Below, piece by piece: positions 32,933 through 44,650 of a stretch of 64,000 nucleotides of DNA. Source of the stretch: Saccopteryx bilineata (lineage: Eukaryota; Chordata; Mammalia; Chiroptera; Emballonuridae). The position numbers and the translations under genes are program-made. The stretch's first letter is position 1, and the number at the start of each line of letters is the position of its first letter. The stretch lies in assembly GCF_036850765.1 (NCBI RefSeq), contig NC_089491.1, positions 86,274,740-86,338,739 of the forward strand. Direction: 5' to 3'. Under the pieces are notes generated by a model that worked only from the letters and a program-made list of their open reading frames with translations, did not search any database and was not told the origin of the DNA.

Positions 32933-33954
32933 ATGCCATTAAGGAAGAGAAAATCGAATATCATGGATACAAAAGAAAGAGAGGTAACACAGCTAGATGA
33001 GGAAAAATCTACGGAGAAAAAATTTAATATATTGGAAACCTTGGAGCTAAATGACAGAGTTTTCAAGATAGAAATCCTAAAAATCCTCTGAGATATACAA
33101 GAAAACACAGAAAGGCAATTTAGGGAGCTCAGAAAACAACTCAATGAACACAAAGAATATATGTCCAAAGAAATTGAAACTATAAAAACAAATCAAACAG
33201 AGATGAAAAACTCAATTCACGAGCTGAAAAACGAAGTAACAAGCTTAGCTAATAGAACAGGTCAGATAGAAGAGAGGATAGTGAAATAGAAGACAAGCAA
33301 CTTGAGGCACAACAGAGAGAAGAAGAAAGAGATGCAAAAATTAAAAAAAATGAGATAGCCCTACAAGAATTATCTGACTCCATCAAAAAGAATAACATAA
33401 GAATAATAGGTATATCAGAGGGAGAAGAGACAGAAAATGGAATGGAGAACATACTCAAACAAATAATAGATGAGAACTTCCCAAGCCTGTGGAAAGAACT
33501 AAAGCCTCAAATTCAAGAAGCAAACAGAACACCGAGTTTTCTTAACCCCAACAAACCTACTCCAAGGCATATCATAATGAAATTGACACAAACCAACAGC
33601 AAAGAAAAAATTCTCAAGGCAGCCAGGGAAAAGAAGAATACAACATATAAAGGAAGGCCCATTAGATTATCATCAGATTTCTCAGCAGAAACTCTACAAG
33701 CTAGAAGAGAGTGGACCCCAATATCTGAAGTCCTAAAAGAGAGAAACTTTCAGCCACGAATACTATACCCATCAAAGCTATCCTTCAAATATGAAGGAAA
33801 AATAAAAACATTCACAGATACAGAAAAGATGAGGGAATTTATCATCAGAAAACCCCCACTCCAGGAATTACTAAAGGGGGTTCTCCAATCAGATACAAAG
33901 AACAAAAAAAAAAAAACAGAGCCACAAGTAAAAGCTCCAAGAAGAACACAATAA
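32933..33954 (+). pseudogene. L1 ORF1, inactivated
   Basis: Homologous to the intact ORF1 of copy 1. The start codon at 32933 is kept, but codon 53 is TGA (33089-33091) where copy 1 has an Arg codon, the expected result of a CGA to TGA CpG transition. A 1-nt deletion near 33280, in the RISEIEDK coding segment, then shifts the frame. The downstream 170 codons (33442-33954, MENILKQIIDENF to APRRTQ), with the RRM and C-terminal domain, remain open. ORF1p trimerises through the coiled coil, which the stop removes. No functional ORF1p is expected from this copy. Confidence 0.95.
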
Positions 33955-34027
33955 AACCAAATTTAAACTGTGACAACAACAAAAAAAAAGAGGGGGAGAA
34001 GATGGAGATTAACAGTAGCAAAGGACG

Positions 34028-34267
34028 ATGGAGTGCAAAAGTACTCACAAAATAGTTTGCTACAATGAACAGGGTAGGGACCCTTTTCATTACTCAAAGG
34101 TAACCACCATTGAAAAAACCACCACAGAAGCACATGAGATAAAAAAGATAGCAACAGAGGAAAGATGTATGGAATACAACCAAATAAAAACAAAAGATAG
34201 AAAAACGAAAGAGAAGGATCAAACAAGACACAAAACTAACAGAAAGCAAGATATAAAATGGCAATAG
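34028..34267 (+). other. Inter-ORF small ORF of L1 copy 2 (79 codons)
   Basis: Open frame MECKSTHK..DIKWQ in the ORF1-ORF2 spacer. It overlaps the ORF2 start by 10 nt in the arrangement ATGGCAATAG. It matches the copy 1 frame in all but one residue. That similarity is about what ORF2 shows between the copies, so it does not by itself prove selection. Confidence 0.3.
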
Positions 34268-37200
34268 GGAACTCACAAGTATCAATAATTACACTAAATG
34301 TAAACGGATTAAACTCACCAATAAAAAGGCACAGAGTAGCAGAATGGATTAAAAAAGAAAATCCAACTATATGCTGCCTACAGGAAACTCATCTAAGTAA
34401 CAAGGATAAAAACAAATTCAAAGTGAAAGGCTGGAAAACAATACTCCAAGCAAATAACATCCAAAAAAAAGCAGGTGTAGCAATACTCATATCGGATAAT
34501 GCTGACTACAAGACAGGAAAAGTACTCAGAGATAAAAATGGCCATTTCATAATGGCTAAGGGGACACTGAATCAAGAAGACATAACAATTCTTAATATAT
34601 ATGCACCAAACCAAGGAGCACCAAAATATATAAGACAGCTACTTATTGACCTTAAAACAAAAACTGACAAAAATACAATCATACTTGGAGACCTCAATAC
34701 ACCGCTGACGGCTCTAGATCGGTCATCCAAACAGAGAATCAACAAAGACATAGTGGCCTTAAACAAAACACTAGAGCACCTGGATATGATAGACATCTAC
34801 AGGACATTTCATCCCAAAGTGACTGAGTATACATTTTTCTCCAGTGTACATGGATCATTCTCAAGAATTGACCATATGTTGGGCCACAAAAACAACATCA
34901 GCAAATTCAGAAAAATTGAAGTTGTACCAAGCATATTTTCTAATCATAAAACCTTGAAACTAGAATTCAACTGCAAAAAAGAGGAAAAAAATCCCACAAA
35001 AATGTGGAAACTAAACAACATACTTTTAAAAAATGAATGGGTCAAAGAAGAAATAAGTGCAGAGATCAAAAGATTTATACAGACTAATGAAAATGACAAT
35101 ACGACATATCAGAATCTCTGGGATGCAGCAAAAGCAGTGATAAGAGGGAAGTTCATATCACTTCAGGCATATATAAACAAACAAGAGAGAGCCCAAGTGA
35201 ACCACTTAACTTCCCACCTTAAGGAACTAGAAAAAGAAGAACAAAGACAACCCAAAAGCAGCCGAAGAAAGGAGATAATAAAAATCAGAGCAGAAATAAA
35301 TGAATTAGAGAACAGAAAAACTATAGAAAAAATTAATAGAACAAGGAGCTGGTTCTTTGAAAAGATCAATAAAATTGACAAACCCTTGGCAAGACTTATC
35401 AAGGAAAAAAGAGAAAGAACTCATATAAACAAAATCCAAAATGAAAGAGGGGAAATCACCACGGACACCGTAGGTATACAAAGAATTATTGTAGAATACT
35501 ATGAAAAACTTTATGCCACTAAATTCAACAACCTAGAAGAAATGGATAAATTCCTAGAACAGTACAACCTTCCTAGACTGAGTCAAGAAGAAGCAGAAAG
35601 CCTAAACAGACCTATCAGTAGAGAAGAAATAGAAAAAACCATTAAAAACCTCCCCAAAAATAAAAGTCCAGGCCCTGACGGCTATACCAGCGAATTTTAT
35701 CAAACATTCAAAGAAGACTTGGTTCCTATTCTACTCAAAGTCTTCCAAAAAATTGAAGAAGAAGCAATACTTCCAAACACATTTTATGAGGCCAACATAA
35801 CCCTCCTACCAAAACCAGGCAAGGATGGCACAAAAAAAGAAAACTACAGACCAATATCTCTAATGAATACAGATGCTAAAATACTAAACAAAATACTAGC
35901 AAATCGAATACAACAACATATTAAAAAAATAATACATCATGATCAAGTGGGATTCATCCCAGAATCTCAAGGATGGTTCAACATACGTAAAACGGTTAAC
36001 GTAATACACCATATCAACAAAACAAAGAACAAAAACCACATGATCTTATCAATAGATGCAGAAAAGGCTTTCGATAAAATACAACACAATTTTATGTTTA
36101 AGACTCTCAACAACATGGGTATAGAAGGAAAATATCTCAACATGATAAAGGCCATATATGATAAACCATCAGCTAACATCATATTAAATGGCACAAAACT
36201 GAAGGCTTTCCCCCTTAAATCAGGAACAAGACAGGGTTGTCCATTCTCTCCACTCTTATTTAATGTGGTACTAGAGGTTCTCGCCACAGCAATCAGACAA
36301 GACAAAGAAATAAAAGGCATCCATATCGGAAAAGAAGAAGTAAAGGTATCACTTCTTGCAGATGATATGATCCTATACATCGAAAACCCCAAGGAATCCA
36401 CAAAAAGACTACTAGAAACAATAAGCCAATACAGTAAGGTCGCAGGATACAAAATTAACATACAGAAGTCAATAGCCTTTCTATATGCCAACAATGAAAC
36501 AACTGAGAAGGAACTCAAAAGAATAATCCCCTTCACGATTGCAACAAAAAAAATAAAATACTTAGGAATAAACATAACAAAGAATGTAAAGGACTTATAT
36601 AATGAAAACTATAAACCATTGTTAAGGGAAATTGAAAAAGATATAATGAGATGGAAGAATATTCCTTGTTCTTGGCTAGGAAGAATAAATATAATCAAGA
36701 TGGCTATATTACCCAAAGCAATATACAAATTCAATGCAATTCCCATCAAACTTCCAATGACGTTTTTTAAAGAAATAGAGCAAAAAATCATCAGATTTAT
36801 ATGGAACTATAAAAAACCCCGAATAGCCAAAACAATCCTAAAGAAAAAGAATGAAGCTGGGGGCATTACAATACCTGACTTCAAACTCTATTATAGGGCC
36901 ACGACAATCAAAACAGCATGGTATTGGCAGAAAAATAGACACTCAGACCAATGGAACAGAATAGAAAGTCCAGAAATAAAACCACATATATATAGTCAAA
37001 TAATTTTTGATAAAGGGGCCAACAACACACAATGGAGAAAAGAAAGCCTCTTCAATAAATGGTGCTGGGAAAACTGGAAAGCCACATGCAAAAGAATGAA
37101 ACTGGACTACAGTTTGTCCCCCTGTACTAAAATTAACTCAAAATGGATCAAAGATCTAAACATAAGACCTGAAACAATTAAGTACATAGAAGAAGACATA

Positions 37201-38085
37201 GGTACTCAACTCATGGACCTGGGTTTTAAAGAGCATTTTATGAATTTGACTCCAATGGCAAGAGAAGTGAAGGCAAAAATTAATGAATGGGACTACATCA
37301 GACTAAGAAGTTTTTGCTCAGCAAGAGAAACTGATAAAATAATAAACAGAAAGCCAACTAAATGGGAAATGATATTTTCAAACAACAGCTCAGATAAGGG
37401 CCTAATATCCAAAATATACAAAGAACTCATAAAACTCAACAACAAACAAACAAACAATCCCATAAAAAAATGGGAAGAGGATATGAACAGACACTTCTCC
37501 CAGGAAGAAATACAAATGGCCAACAGATATATGAAAAGATGCTCATCTTCTTTAGCTATTAGAGAAATGCAAATCAAAACAGCAATGAGATACCACCTCA
37601 CACCTGTTCGATTAGCTATTATTAGCAAGACAGGTAATAGCAAATGTTGGAGAGGCTGTGGAGAAAAAGGAACCCTCATACACTGTTGGTGGGAATGTAA
37701 AGTAGTACAACCATTATGGAAGAAAGTATGGTGGTTCCTCAAAAAACTGAAAATAGAACTACCTTATGACCCAGCAATCCCTCTACTGGGTATATACCCC
37801 AAAACCTCAGAAACATTGACTTGTAAAGACACATGCAGCCCCATGTTTATTGCAGCATTGTTCACAGTGGCCGGGACATGGAAACAACCAAAAAGACCAT
37901 CAATAGATGACTGGATAAAGAAGATGTGGCACATATACACTATGGAATACTACTCAGCCATAAGAAATGATGACATCGGAACATTTACAGCAAAATGGTG
38001 GGATCTAGATAACATGATACGAAGCGAAATAAGTAAATCAGAAAAAACCAGGAACTGCATTATTCCATACGTAGGTGGGACATAA
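34258..38085 (+). CDS. L1 ORF2 (endonuclease-reverse transcriptase), open but with catalytic changes
   Basis: 1275 codons without interruption, the normal length for mammalian L1 ORF2p. Residue positions match human numbering: N14, E43, Y115, D145, N147, T192, D205, S228 and H230 of the APE-type endonuclease are present, but position 229 is Asn (codon AAT at 34942), where copy 1 and the family have Asp. The RT core has PGPDG (471-475), TRQGCPFSP (Leu-663 to Phe) and LADD at 700-703 (Phe-700 to Leu; the two catalytic Asp at 702-703 remain). The C-terminal CX3CX7HX4C motif starts at C1130 and is intact. In a living cell ORF2p performs target-primed reverse transcription. Here endonuclease activity is probably lost and RT may be weakened. 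The upstream ORF1 is dead. Confidence 0.93.
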   Translation: MAIGNSQVSIITLNVNGLNSPIKRHRVAEWIKKENPTICCLQETHLSNKDKNKFKVKGWKTILQANNIQKKAGVAILISDNADYKTGKVLRDKNGHFIMAKGTLNQEDITILNIYAPNQGAPKYIRQLLIDLKTKTDKNTIILGDLNTPLTALDRSSKQRINKDIVALNKTLEHLDMIDIYRTFHPKVTEYTFFSSVHGSFSRIDHMLGHKNNISKFRKIEVVPSIFSNHKTLKLEFNCKKEEKNPTKMWKLNNILLKNEWVKEEISAEIKRFIQTNENDNTTYQNLWDAAKAVIRGKFISLQAYINKQERAQVNHLTSHLKELEKEEQRQPKSSRRKEIIKIRAEINELENRKTIEKINRTRSWFFEKINKIDKPLARLIKEKRERTHINKIQNERGEITTDTVGIQRIIVEYYEKLYATKFNNLEEMDKFLEQYNLPRLSQEEAESLNRPISREEIEKTIKNLPKNKSPGPDGYTSEFYQTFKEDLVPILLKVFQKIEEEAILPNTFYEANITLLPKPGKDGTKKENYRPISLMNTDAKILNKILANRIQQHIKKIIHHDQVGFIPESQGWFNIRKTVNVIHHINKTKNKNHMILSIDAEKAFDKIQHNFMFKTLNNMGIEGKYLNMIKAIYDKPSANIILNGTKLKAFPLKSGTRQGCPFSPLLFNVVLEVLATAIRQDKEIKGIHIGKEEVKVSLLADDMILYIENPKESTKRLLETISQYSKVAGYKINIQKSIAFLYANNETTEKELKRIIPFTIATKKIKYLGINITKNVKDLYNENYKPLLREIEKDIMRWKNIPCSWLGRINIIKMAILPKAIYKFNAIPIKLPMTFFKEIEQKIIRFIWNYKKPRIAKTILKKKNEAGGITIPDFKLYYRATTIKTAWYWQKNRHSDQWNRIESPEIKPHIYSQIIFDKGANNTQWRKESLFNKWCWENWKATCKRMKLDYSLSPCTKINSKWIKDLNIRPETIKYIEEDIGTQLMDLGFKEHFMNLTPMAREVKAKINEWDYIRLRSFCSARETDKIINRKPTKWEMIFSNNSSDKGLISKIYKELIKLNNKQTNNPIKKWEEDMNRHFSQEEIQMANRYMKRCSSSLAIREMQIKTAMRYHLTPVRLAIISKTGNSKCWRGCGEKGTLIHCWWECKVVQPLWKKVWWFLKKLKIELPYDPAIPLLGIYPKTSETLTCKDTCSPMFIAALFTVAGTWKQPKRPSIDDWIKKMWHIYTMEYYSAIRNDDIGTFTAKWWDLDNMIRSEISKSEKTRNCIIPYVGGT

Positions 38086-38339
38086 AAGGAAACTAAGAGA
38101 CATTGATAAGAGTGTGGTGGTTACAGGGGGGAGGGGGGAATGGGAGAGGGAAAGGGGGAGGGGGAGGGGCACAAAGAAAACAAGATAGAAGGTGACAGAG
38201 GACAATCTGACTTTGGGTGACGGGTATGCATCATAATTGAACGACAAGATACCCTGGTCTTGTTATCTTTGAATATATGTATCCTGATTTATTGATATCA
38301 CCCCATTAAAAAAATAAAATTATTTAAAAAAAAAAAAAA

Positions 38340-38425
38340 GAAAATGCTTATGTAGGAAGTAAGATAAGAGGAGAGATAAGGAGAAAATGTAAAGTGCAAT
38401 AAAATAAAGTGAAACAAATGAGAGC
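38340..38425 (+). other. 3'-transduced segment of L1 copy 2
   Basis: 86 bp between two poly(A) runs, inside the target-site duplications. It is absent at the 3' end of copy 1. It contains overlapping AATAAA signals at 38398-38403 and 38403-38408, the latter about 18 nt before the final A-run, as expected for read-through past the L1 signal to a downstream site in the source locus. Confidence 0.9.
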
Positions 38426-38459
38426 AAAAAAAAAAAAAAAAAAAGAAACTAGAAAGATA

Positions 38460-39184
38460 GAGTCTAGGGAAGTTTATTTTTCCCAGTGTAATTGTGTAAT
38501 TCACAGAGTTGGAGGTGTGAATTAAACAGATCAGTACTGTAACTGGTTATCAGCTTTTGAGAAAGAACAATAAGTTGCTATAAAATGTCAAGAAGGAAAC
38601 AAGATATGAGTCATGAATACCAATCTGCTAATTCTATGAAACTAAAACAGAAAATTAAAGAAGATAATTAATTTGCTTATTCTTGTCTTTTATTGGTCAT
38701 AAGTGAAGGTTGAATTTGAAATTTAAGCCTAAGAAGGTTGAAAGAAGTGAGATTTATTATTAAATTAATGTGGATTTCATGTTTTCCTCCTGCCCTTTTC
38801 ATCTAAGCTTATTTTCATGGTTTTCATTTCCACGTTCGTACATATATCATTGCCCGGCTTAAGCCAGGCAATGAGGAGCTTTTCTCTGATATATTTGATG
38901 GGCCTGGACCCTTCACTTCCCAGTACATGCTGTGCACATGCAGGCATCCATACATTTGCTCATGTTGTCTCTGTTATGATGATTATTCTATCTGCTTTAT
39001 ATGGTAAACCCATTGTCAGCTTCAAAGTGTGGCTCAAATCTTGTCTCTTTTATGTTGATATTGTGGAAAGTATACCAACTTATAGGTCAAGCAACTGGAA
39101 TTTCTATCAGTTAATGACATCAAACAAGTTTTTTAACCATTTTGAAAATAAGTTACATCACTTAAAAATATGAGTGGTTTTGGG
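38460..39184. other. Unassigned sequence
   Basis: No confident repeat or gene. A 118-codon frame at 38817-39173 has no recognisable features. Confidence 0.5.
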
Positions 39185-39345
39185 GCTAGTAAAGGGTAAA
39201 GGGGTTCAATAATATGATGATAGAAGATGACTTGACTTTGTGTGGTGGGCATACAATGCAATATACAGATCATATATCATGGAATTATACACTAGAAACT
39301 TATGTAAACTTAACCAATGTCATTACAATAAATTTAACTAAAAAT
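39185..39345 (+). mobile_element. L1 3' UTR fragment
   Basis: Contains 'gggcatacaatgcaatatac' and 'ttaaccaatgtcattacaat' followed by 'aataaattt', the standard end of an old L1 3' UTR. Confidence 0.75.
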
Positions 39346-39965
39346 TAATGAATGCATTGAAAATATGAATAGTTTTATTGAAATAGAAGCTGATATTTCT
39401 CTTACATTTCAAAAAAATATGAGAGATAGGAACACAAAAGGAGATATATAAGGTTATTAAAGTTGTAAAACTAAATGTAGATGGAAAAGACATTATAAAG
39501 CATGTTAGGATCCATGATGCTAAATCTTCATAGTCTTATGACACAACACTGAATTAATAATATTGTTAGAAGTAAAAATGTTTCCTGTTGTTCATGGTCT
39601 GTATAAATAGAAATATTGAGTTTTATTTTCTCCGTTGTGCTAAGAAAAACCTATTATTTGCGGATTAAAGTTGCAATTTCTGCATTATAGGAGAGTCAGC
39701 AGGGATTAGAAACATCTAGTCCACTTTCCTTCTGGATTTCATTATTGTGGATAACTTGTTTTATGGCTGTTCTTTCACAGAGCTGGGGCTAAAACTAGGT
39801 CTGTCTACTTCTATGATCTCAACTCTTGCCTCTAATGTAATAATTTTCTAGTCTAAAAATCCAACTTCTTTTAAAATTTTAGATTCTCTTTTTGAATGTT
39901 TGCTAACATTTCTACACAGAATATTATACCAGTATTGTAAATACAATATATTAAAACTACAGTTA

Positions 39966-40147
39966 TTCTTATTTTTATTGATTTTAAAAAGAGAGGAGGG
40001 GTGGAGAGAGAGAGAAACATCAGTTTGTTGTACCACTTCTTTATGCATTCAATGGTTGATTCTTTTATGTGCCCTGACCAGGGATTAAAACCACAATCTT
40101 GTCGTATCAGGTCGATGTTCTAACCAACTCAGCTAACTGACCAGAAC
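39966..40147 (-). mobile_element. Older tRNA-derived SINE
   Basis: Minus-strand relative of 18666-18830, with head near 40147 (ttctggtcagttagctgagt in sense). Flanks acagttattctt and atagttattgtt could be a decayed duplication. Confidence 0.8.
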
Positions 40148-40272
40148 CAAAAATATAGTTATTGTTAACAAACATTAAAATGCCAATGTCCCATATACTT
40201 GTTAGTTCTTAATCTAGATTTCCCTTTTTCTAGTCATAAAATTTCAAAATGTGTTTCATTTCACTCCATATA

Positions 40273-40633
40273 TAGTTGACCTTTGAAAAATGTGGGGGTT
40301 AGGGGTCTAGTATACCTCATGCAGTTGAAAACCCACATGCATATAACTTTTGACTCCCTTAAAACTTAACTAATAATAGCCTACTGTTGACCAGAAGCCT
40401 TACTGATAACATAAACACTCAATTACATGTATTCAATTACATGTATTTCTTATAGTTGTATCTGTTATATACTATACTCCTACATTAAAGTAAACTAGAG
40501 AACAGAAAATGTCATTAAAGTCATATGGAAGAGAAAATGCATTTAGAGTACAGTGCATATATATTTTATTGAATGAAATTCACATATAAGTGGACCTGTG
40601 CATTTCAAACCCATGTTGCTGGAGAGTCAAGTG
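40273..40633. mobile_element. MER2-like (Tigger/pogo) MITE
   Basis: Starts tagttgacctttgaaaaatg and ends tttcaaacccatgttgctgg..agtcaagtg, the inverted end pattern of MER2, with the internal 'ataatagcctactgttgacc' and 'cagaagccttactgataaca' phrases well known for this family. TA is visible at the right flank. No transposase. Confidence 0.88.
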
Positions 40634-41691
40634 TATTTCCAAAATTTGTAGTGACTCCTTCCAGAGTGTTGATTGCAGGCGTCTCTTTTACACCTACTGT
40701 TGATGATTACAGCATATAATTGCTGTCTCTAGTTCTTTCTGAATCTTTTTCTACATGTTTTGTCCATATAGTTTCTCAGAAAATTATTGTGGCTCCTCTT
40801 TTCAAACATGGTTTAATGGTTTCCATTTCTGAGAACTTAGAAGATAGTTGGAAAGTCTTAACAATATATAAAGTAGGTATGTTTGAAGATAGCAGAAAGC
40901 TAACAATGTATTAAAGGATTCTGGTAAAATTTAGGAAAAGGAAGAAAGCCAGGGAGCTGAGTCTGGAATTTGTCCAGGGATATGCTTAGATTATGGCAAT
41001 GGGTTATGATCTTTAAGATTCGGAAAAGCACTTTTGAGAAGCTCGTGAGTACATAGGCACAGAGTTGAAATTCCTTTGTGGTGGAATTCCAAAGAGCTTT
41101 AAAACAGAAGTAAGTCTCCAATGACAAGTAGGTAAGCCCTCATAAAGTCTGAAAACAAGTATCAAATGATTTTTGTGCATGAAATGTAACTAAAGTGATC
41201 ACAGATTATTATTGTTCTCAGGAGTTTGACAATTGCAAATGTAAGTCTTCTCTGGAGAAAGATAACATCATCCTAATTCATATGTTATTTCAAAAATAAT
41301 TGTTCAAGCACAATGTCTGGGGTAAAACAAACATGACAAAGCAGATAAGTAGACAAAACAACCTGAATGATAAACAGAAGCAATAAAGAAAAGGAGCCTT
41401 CAGATATTGGATATTTTGGACACAGACTCTAAAATACTATACTATACTATACTCCTAGAGGTAAATAAATCAAGATAAAAAATTTTGGCAAATAACTGAA
41501 AACTATTAAAAAAGTACATGTGTAATGTGAAGCAATGAAAAAAAATCTAATATTTAAAAGTGGAGATTAACAACCAGTAGACACAGGTGATATAAAAATA
41601 AATGAATTATCTAAATGAAACTAAAAGTTTTTAGATGAAAATATGAAAATAGATATGCTATAAAGAAAATAGATATACTACAAATAATATA
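40634..41691. other. Unassigned AT-rich sequence
   Basis: Contains a short (ATACT)-type run at about 41431-41452. No gene or named repeat seen. Confidence 0.5.
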
Positions 41692-41931
41692 CAGTGGTAC
41701 CTTGATATACAAATAGACCAATATATGAAATTTTAAGATACGAGCTGTGACTCGGTCCATATTTTTGTTCGAGATCCAAGCAAAATTCCGAGCTACGAGT
41801 CCTGATTCAGAAAGCTGTCACTAGTTGACGTGTTGGTGCACGGGTACAGTATTGGCAGTTTGATATACGAGTTGATTGACTTACGAGCTCGGTTACAGAA
41901 CAAATTAAATTTGTATCTCAAGGTACCACTG
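41692..41931 (+). mobile_element. Tigger-derived MITE, 240 bp
   Basis: Ends CAGTGGTACCTTGATATAC and GTATCTCAAGGTACCACTG. Both ends align with the terminal regions of the 2871 bp Tigger (for example ctcggtccatatttttgttc at both), while the transposase is absent. TA precedes the left end; the right TA is decayed. Confidence 0.92.
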
Positions 41932-42282
41932 AGGTATAAAGTTTATATAATATAAAGTTTATGTATACGTGTGTACATGTGTAATTGGAGTCTCAAGAAA
42001 GGAATGTGGCAGAAGTCATGTTTACAGAAATGCTGGTTAGAAACACTCTGATACTCTTGCAACCATAATGCCTTGTAAATCCAAAGATTTGTGGCCCAAA
42101 TAAGAACTCTCAATGGAAATTAGAAAGTTTTCATACTTTTCAAGGATGATAAAAATACCACAAACAAAATTTGTGCTGTAAAAGTCATACTTAGAAGTTT
42201 CTTTATACATGTAAATGTAGTAATTAAAGGGAGAAAGGCTGTAAAAATCTATTAGCTAAATGTCCTTAAGAAATTTGGGAAG

Positions 42283-42488
42283 GCCTGACCTGTGGTGGTG
42301 CAGTGGATTAAGCGTTGTCCTGGAAATGCTGAGTTCGCCAGTTCGAAACCCTGGGCTTGCCTGATCAAGGCACATATGGGAGTTGATGCTTCCAGCTCCT
42401 CCCCACCTTCTCTCTCTGTCTCTCTCTCCTCTCTCTCTCCCTTTCTCTCTCCCCTCTAAAATGAATAAATAAAATAAAAAAAATAAAA
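42283..42488 (+). mobile_element. Short tRNA-derived SINE
   Basis: Same type as 14124-14313 with an expanded CT-rich stretch. Duplication aagaaatttgggaag / aagaaattagggaag (one mismatch) at 42268-42282 and 42489-42503. Confidence 0.95.
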
Positions 42489-42599
42489 AAGAAATTAGGG
42501 AAGAATAATAAAGTATAAATAAAATTGAATATAAAAAGAAAATAATAAAAAATGGTAAAAATTAATCAAATAATAAAACAAACAATGGAGAAAAAATAA

Positions 42600-42985
42600 A
42601 GGTTAAAACTATGAACAATGAAATGACAATAAATATATATCAACAAATAAATCTAAAAAACAAAATAAGTGAACAAGAAAAACAGAAACAGACTCAGATA
42701 CAAAGAACATTTTTATGGTTGACAGATGGAGGGGAATGGAGGGGGGTGAGTAAAAAAAGTAAAGATTAAGAAATACCAATTGGTCATTACAGAATAGTCC
42801 TGATGATGTAAAGTACAGCATAAGAAAAATCGCTAATATTATTCTAATAACTATTTATGGTGTCAGACAAGTATAAGACTTATCTGGATGATCACTTTTA
42901 AGTATGTAATGTCCAATCCCTTGGTTGTACACCTGAAACTAATATAATAATATATGTCATTGTAATGGAAAAATTAAAAATGATT
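42600..42985 (+). mobile_element. L1 (L1MA-like) 3' UTR fragment
   Basis: Matches the classical order of the L1 3' UTR: 'aaaacagaaacagactcaga', the tggaggggaatggagggggg segment, 'gtaaagtacagcataag', 'ggatgatcacttttaagtat' and 'acacctgaaactaatataat'. A-rich tail after 42970. Confidence 0.88.
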
Positions 42986-43224
42986 TTAAAAATTCAAATA
43001 CTACCTAAAAAAACAAACAATGGAGATTAGCCACCTAATTAATTAAACTATTAAAATTATTAATAAACTAAGAATAAAAAGAAATTTCTTTAGGCTTTTA
43101 AAGGGTATCTTCAAAAACTTTCATCAAATCACATGGTAATGTGGAAATATTGGAATATTTTTATTTTTCACTTGACCAAGTGTCCAGTATCTGCCCTTAG
43201 TAAATATTGTTTTGGAAGTTTAAA

Positions 43225-43226
<2 letters not shown>

Positions 43227-43262
<36 letters not shown>
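43227..43262. repeat. (GT)n microsatellite
   Basis: About 18 uninterrupted GT units directly at the tail end of a minus-strand SINE. Confidence 0.97.
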
Positions 43263-43265
<3 letters not shown>

Positions 43266-43680
43266 GACTGAATCAGAGAGAGTCAGAGAGGGGGACAGAT
43301 AGGGACAGACAGACAGGATGGGAGAGAGATGAGTAGCATCAATTCTTCATTGCAGCATCTTAGTTGTTCATTGATTGCTTTTTCATATGTGCCTTGACTG
43401 GGGGGCTACAGCAGAGCCAGTGACTTCTTGCTCAAGCCCTCGATCTTGGGTTCAAGCCAGCGACATTGGGTTTCAAGCCAGTGACCTTCGGGCTCAAGTT
43501 AGGGACCATAGTGTCATATCTATGATCCCATACTCAAACCAGCGACCCCATGCTCAAGCTGGTGAGCCTGTGCTCAAGCTGAATGAGCCCGTGCTCAAGC
43601 CGGCAACCTAGAGTTTTCAAATCTGGGTCCTCTGCATCAGAGTCTGATACTCTATCCACTGTGCCACCACCTGGCCAACC
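43263..43680 (-). mobile_element. Long CCTGACC..-type SINE with expanded CAAGC repeats
   Basis: Minus-strand SINE (head near 43678) about 60-100 bp longer than its relatives. The extra length lies at about 43430-43610, a series of degenerate 15-20 bp 'ctcaagccagtgacc'-type units. Confidence 0.9.
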
Positions 43681-44529
43681 TATACACAGTATATTAAGAT
43701 GAGAAATAAAAATAAAATTTAGAGATTGGAAAGGAAACTGTGCAATTGTGATGAGTTGCAGTTAATATAATTGTGCACTTAGAAAACCAATAAGAAGATA
43801 AATTAGAATTAAGTGAGTCTAGCAAGTGTATTTTCACATAGTAATAATATTTGAAATATATGGATTATATTTTTCTCTCAATTTTTTGAAGATAAAAACA
43901 ACTTACTTTTAATTATACTATATTAATTAAATTACTGAAAGAAAATCTTATCATATTTTATTTAAAAGTTGTTTGCCTGCTCATATTTTCTGTGGCGGTG
44001 ACTCAGAATTTCTACAGTATAAGTTGACATAATGTTTTAATTCTTTTGGTAAGATTTATATCAACAACATTAGTCTTAATCTTAATATTTGAATAATAAA
44101 ATCTATATTTACCTCTTAATTAGTAAAATGGTTTACTAAATTTTTAAATGTATCTGATTATTAAAAATATTAAATTCAGATGGAAATTTAAATAGCTTTT
44201 TTTGTTTAGGTAAAATGTAAACATTATGAGCTCATACATCTAAAAATAGTTATAAAAAGTTATAAAAGTTACAGAAAACAAATCACTGTTCTAGAATAAA
44301 CAAGAGGTGTATAATAGAAATATGAGATAATGCTTAATATAAATTTAAAAAATAGAAAATAATATGTTCCAAATTCTCAAAGAACGAAACCTTAAAAAGT
44401 GAAAACTTTTGTCATTCTTAATTGACTCTGCCTCCATATTTAAATCTTCAATAAGTTCTATTAATTCTGTATTTATTTTAAATTCAATAATCACCTGTAG
44501 GAAATTACCAGTATGGTATTTTAAAGAAT
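43681..44529. other. Unassigned AT-rich sequence
   Basis: Nothing recognised on either strand. Confidence 0.5.
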
Positions 44530-44650
44530 TTATTCTTTATTTATAGTTGACATTCAATATTATTTCACCAAATAACTTTGTAATACTCTTCCCATTCCTC
44601 TCACCTCTATCATTTAGTTCTTAAATTCCATAATTTAGTTAACCAGTTAC
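44530..44650 (-). mobile_element. Possible L1 3' end fragment
   Basis: The phrase 'tttatagttgacattcaata' resembles reversed L1 3' UTR. Short, low confidence. Confidence 0.3.

Larger units (their letters stand above)
30562..38444 (+). mobile_element. Full-length young L1 LINE with 3' transduction, copy 2
   Basis: About 7.9 kb L1. Order: CRE and YY1-like sites, GC-rich tandem units, CT-rich distal 5' UTR, ORF1 relic, 303 nt spacer, complete ORF2, 3' UTR, A-run (38326-38339), 86 bp of non-L1 sequence, second A-run (38426-38444). A perfect 15-bp duplication, gaaactagaaagata, flanks it (30547-30561 and 38445-38459). Lies inverted to copy 1 and is very similar to it in ORF2. ORF1 is dead and ORF2 carries catalytic-site changes, so it is not expected to be active. 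Confidence 0.97.
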
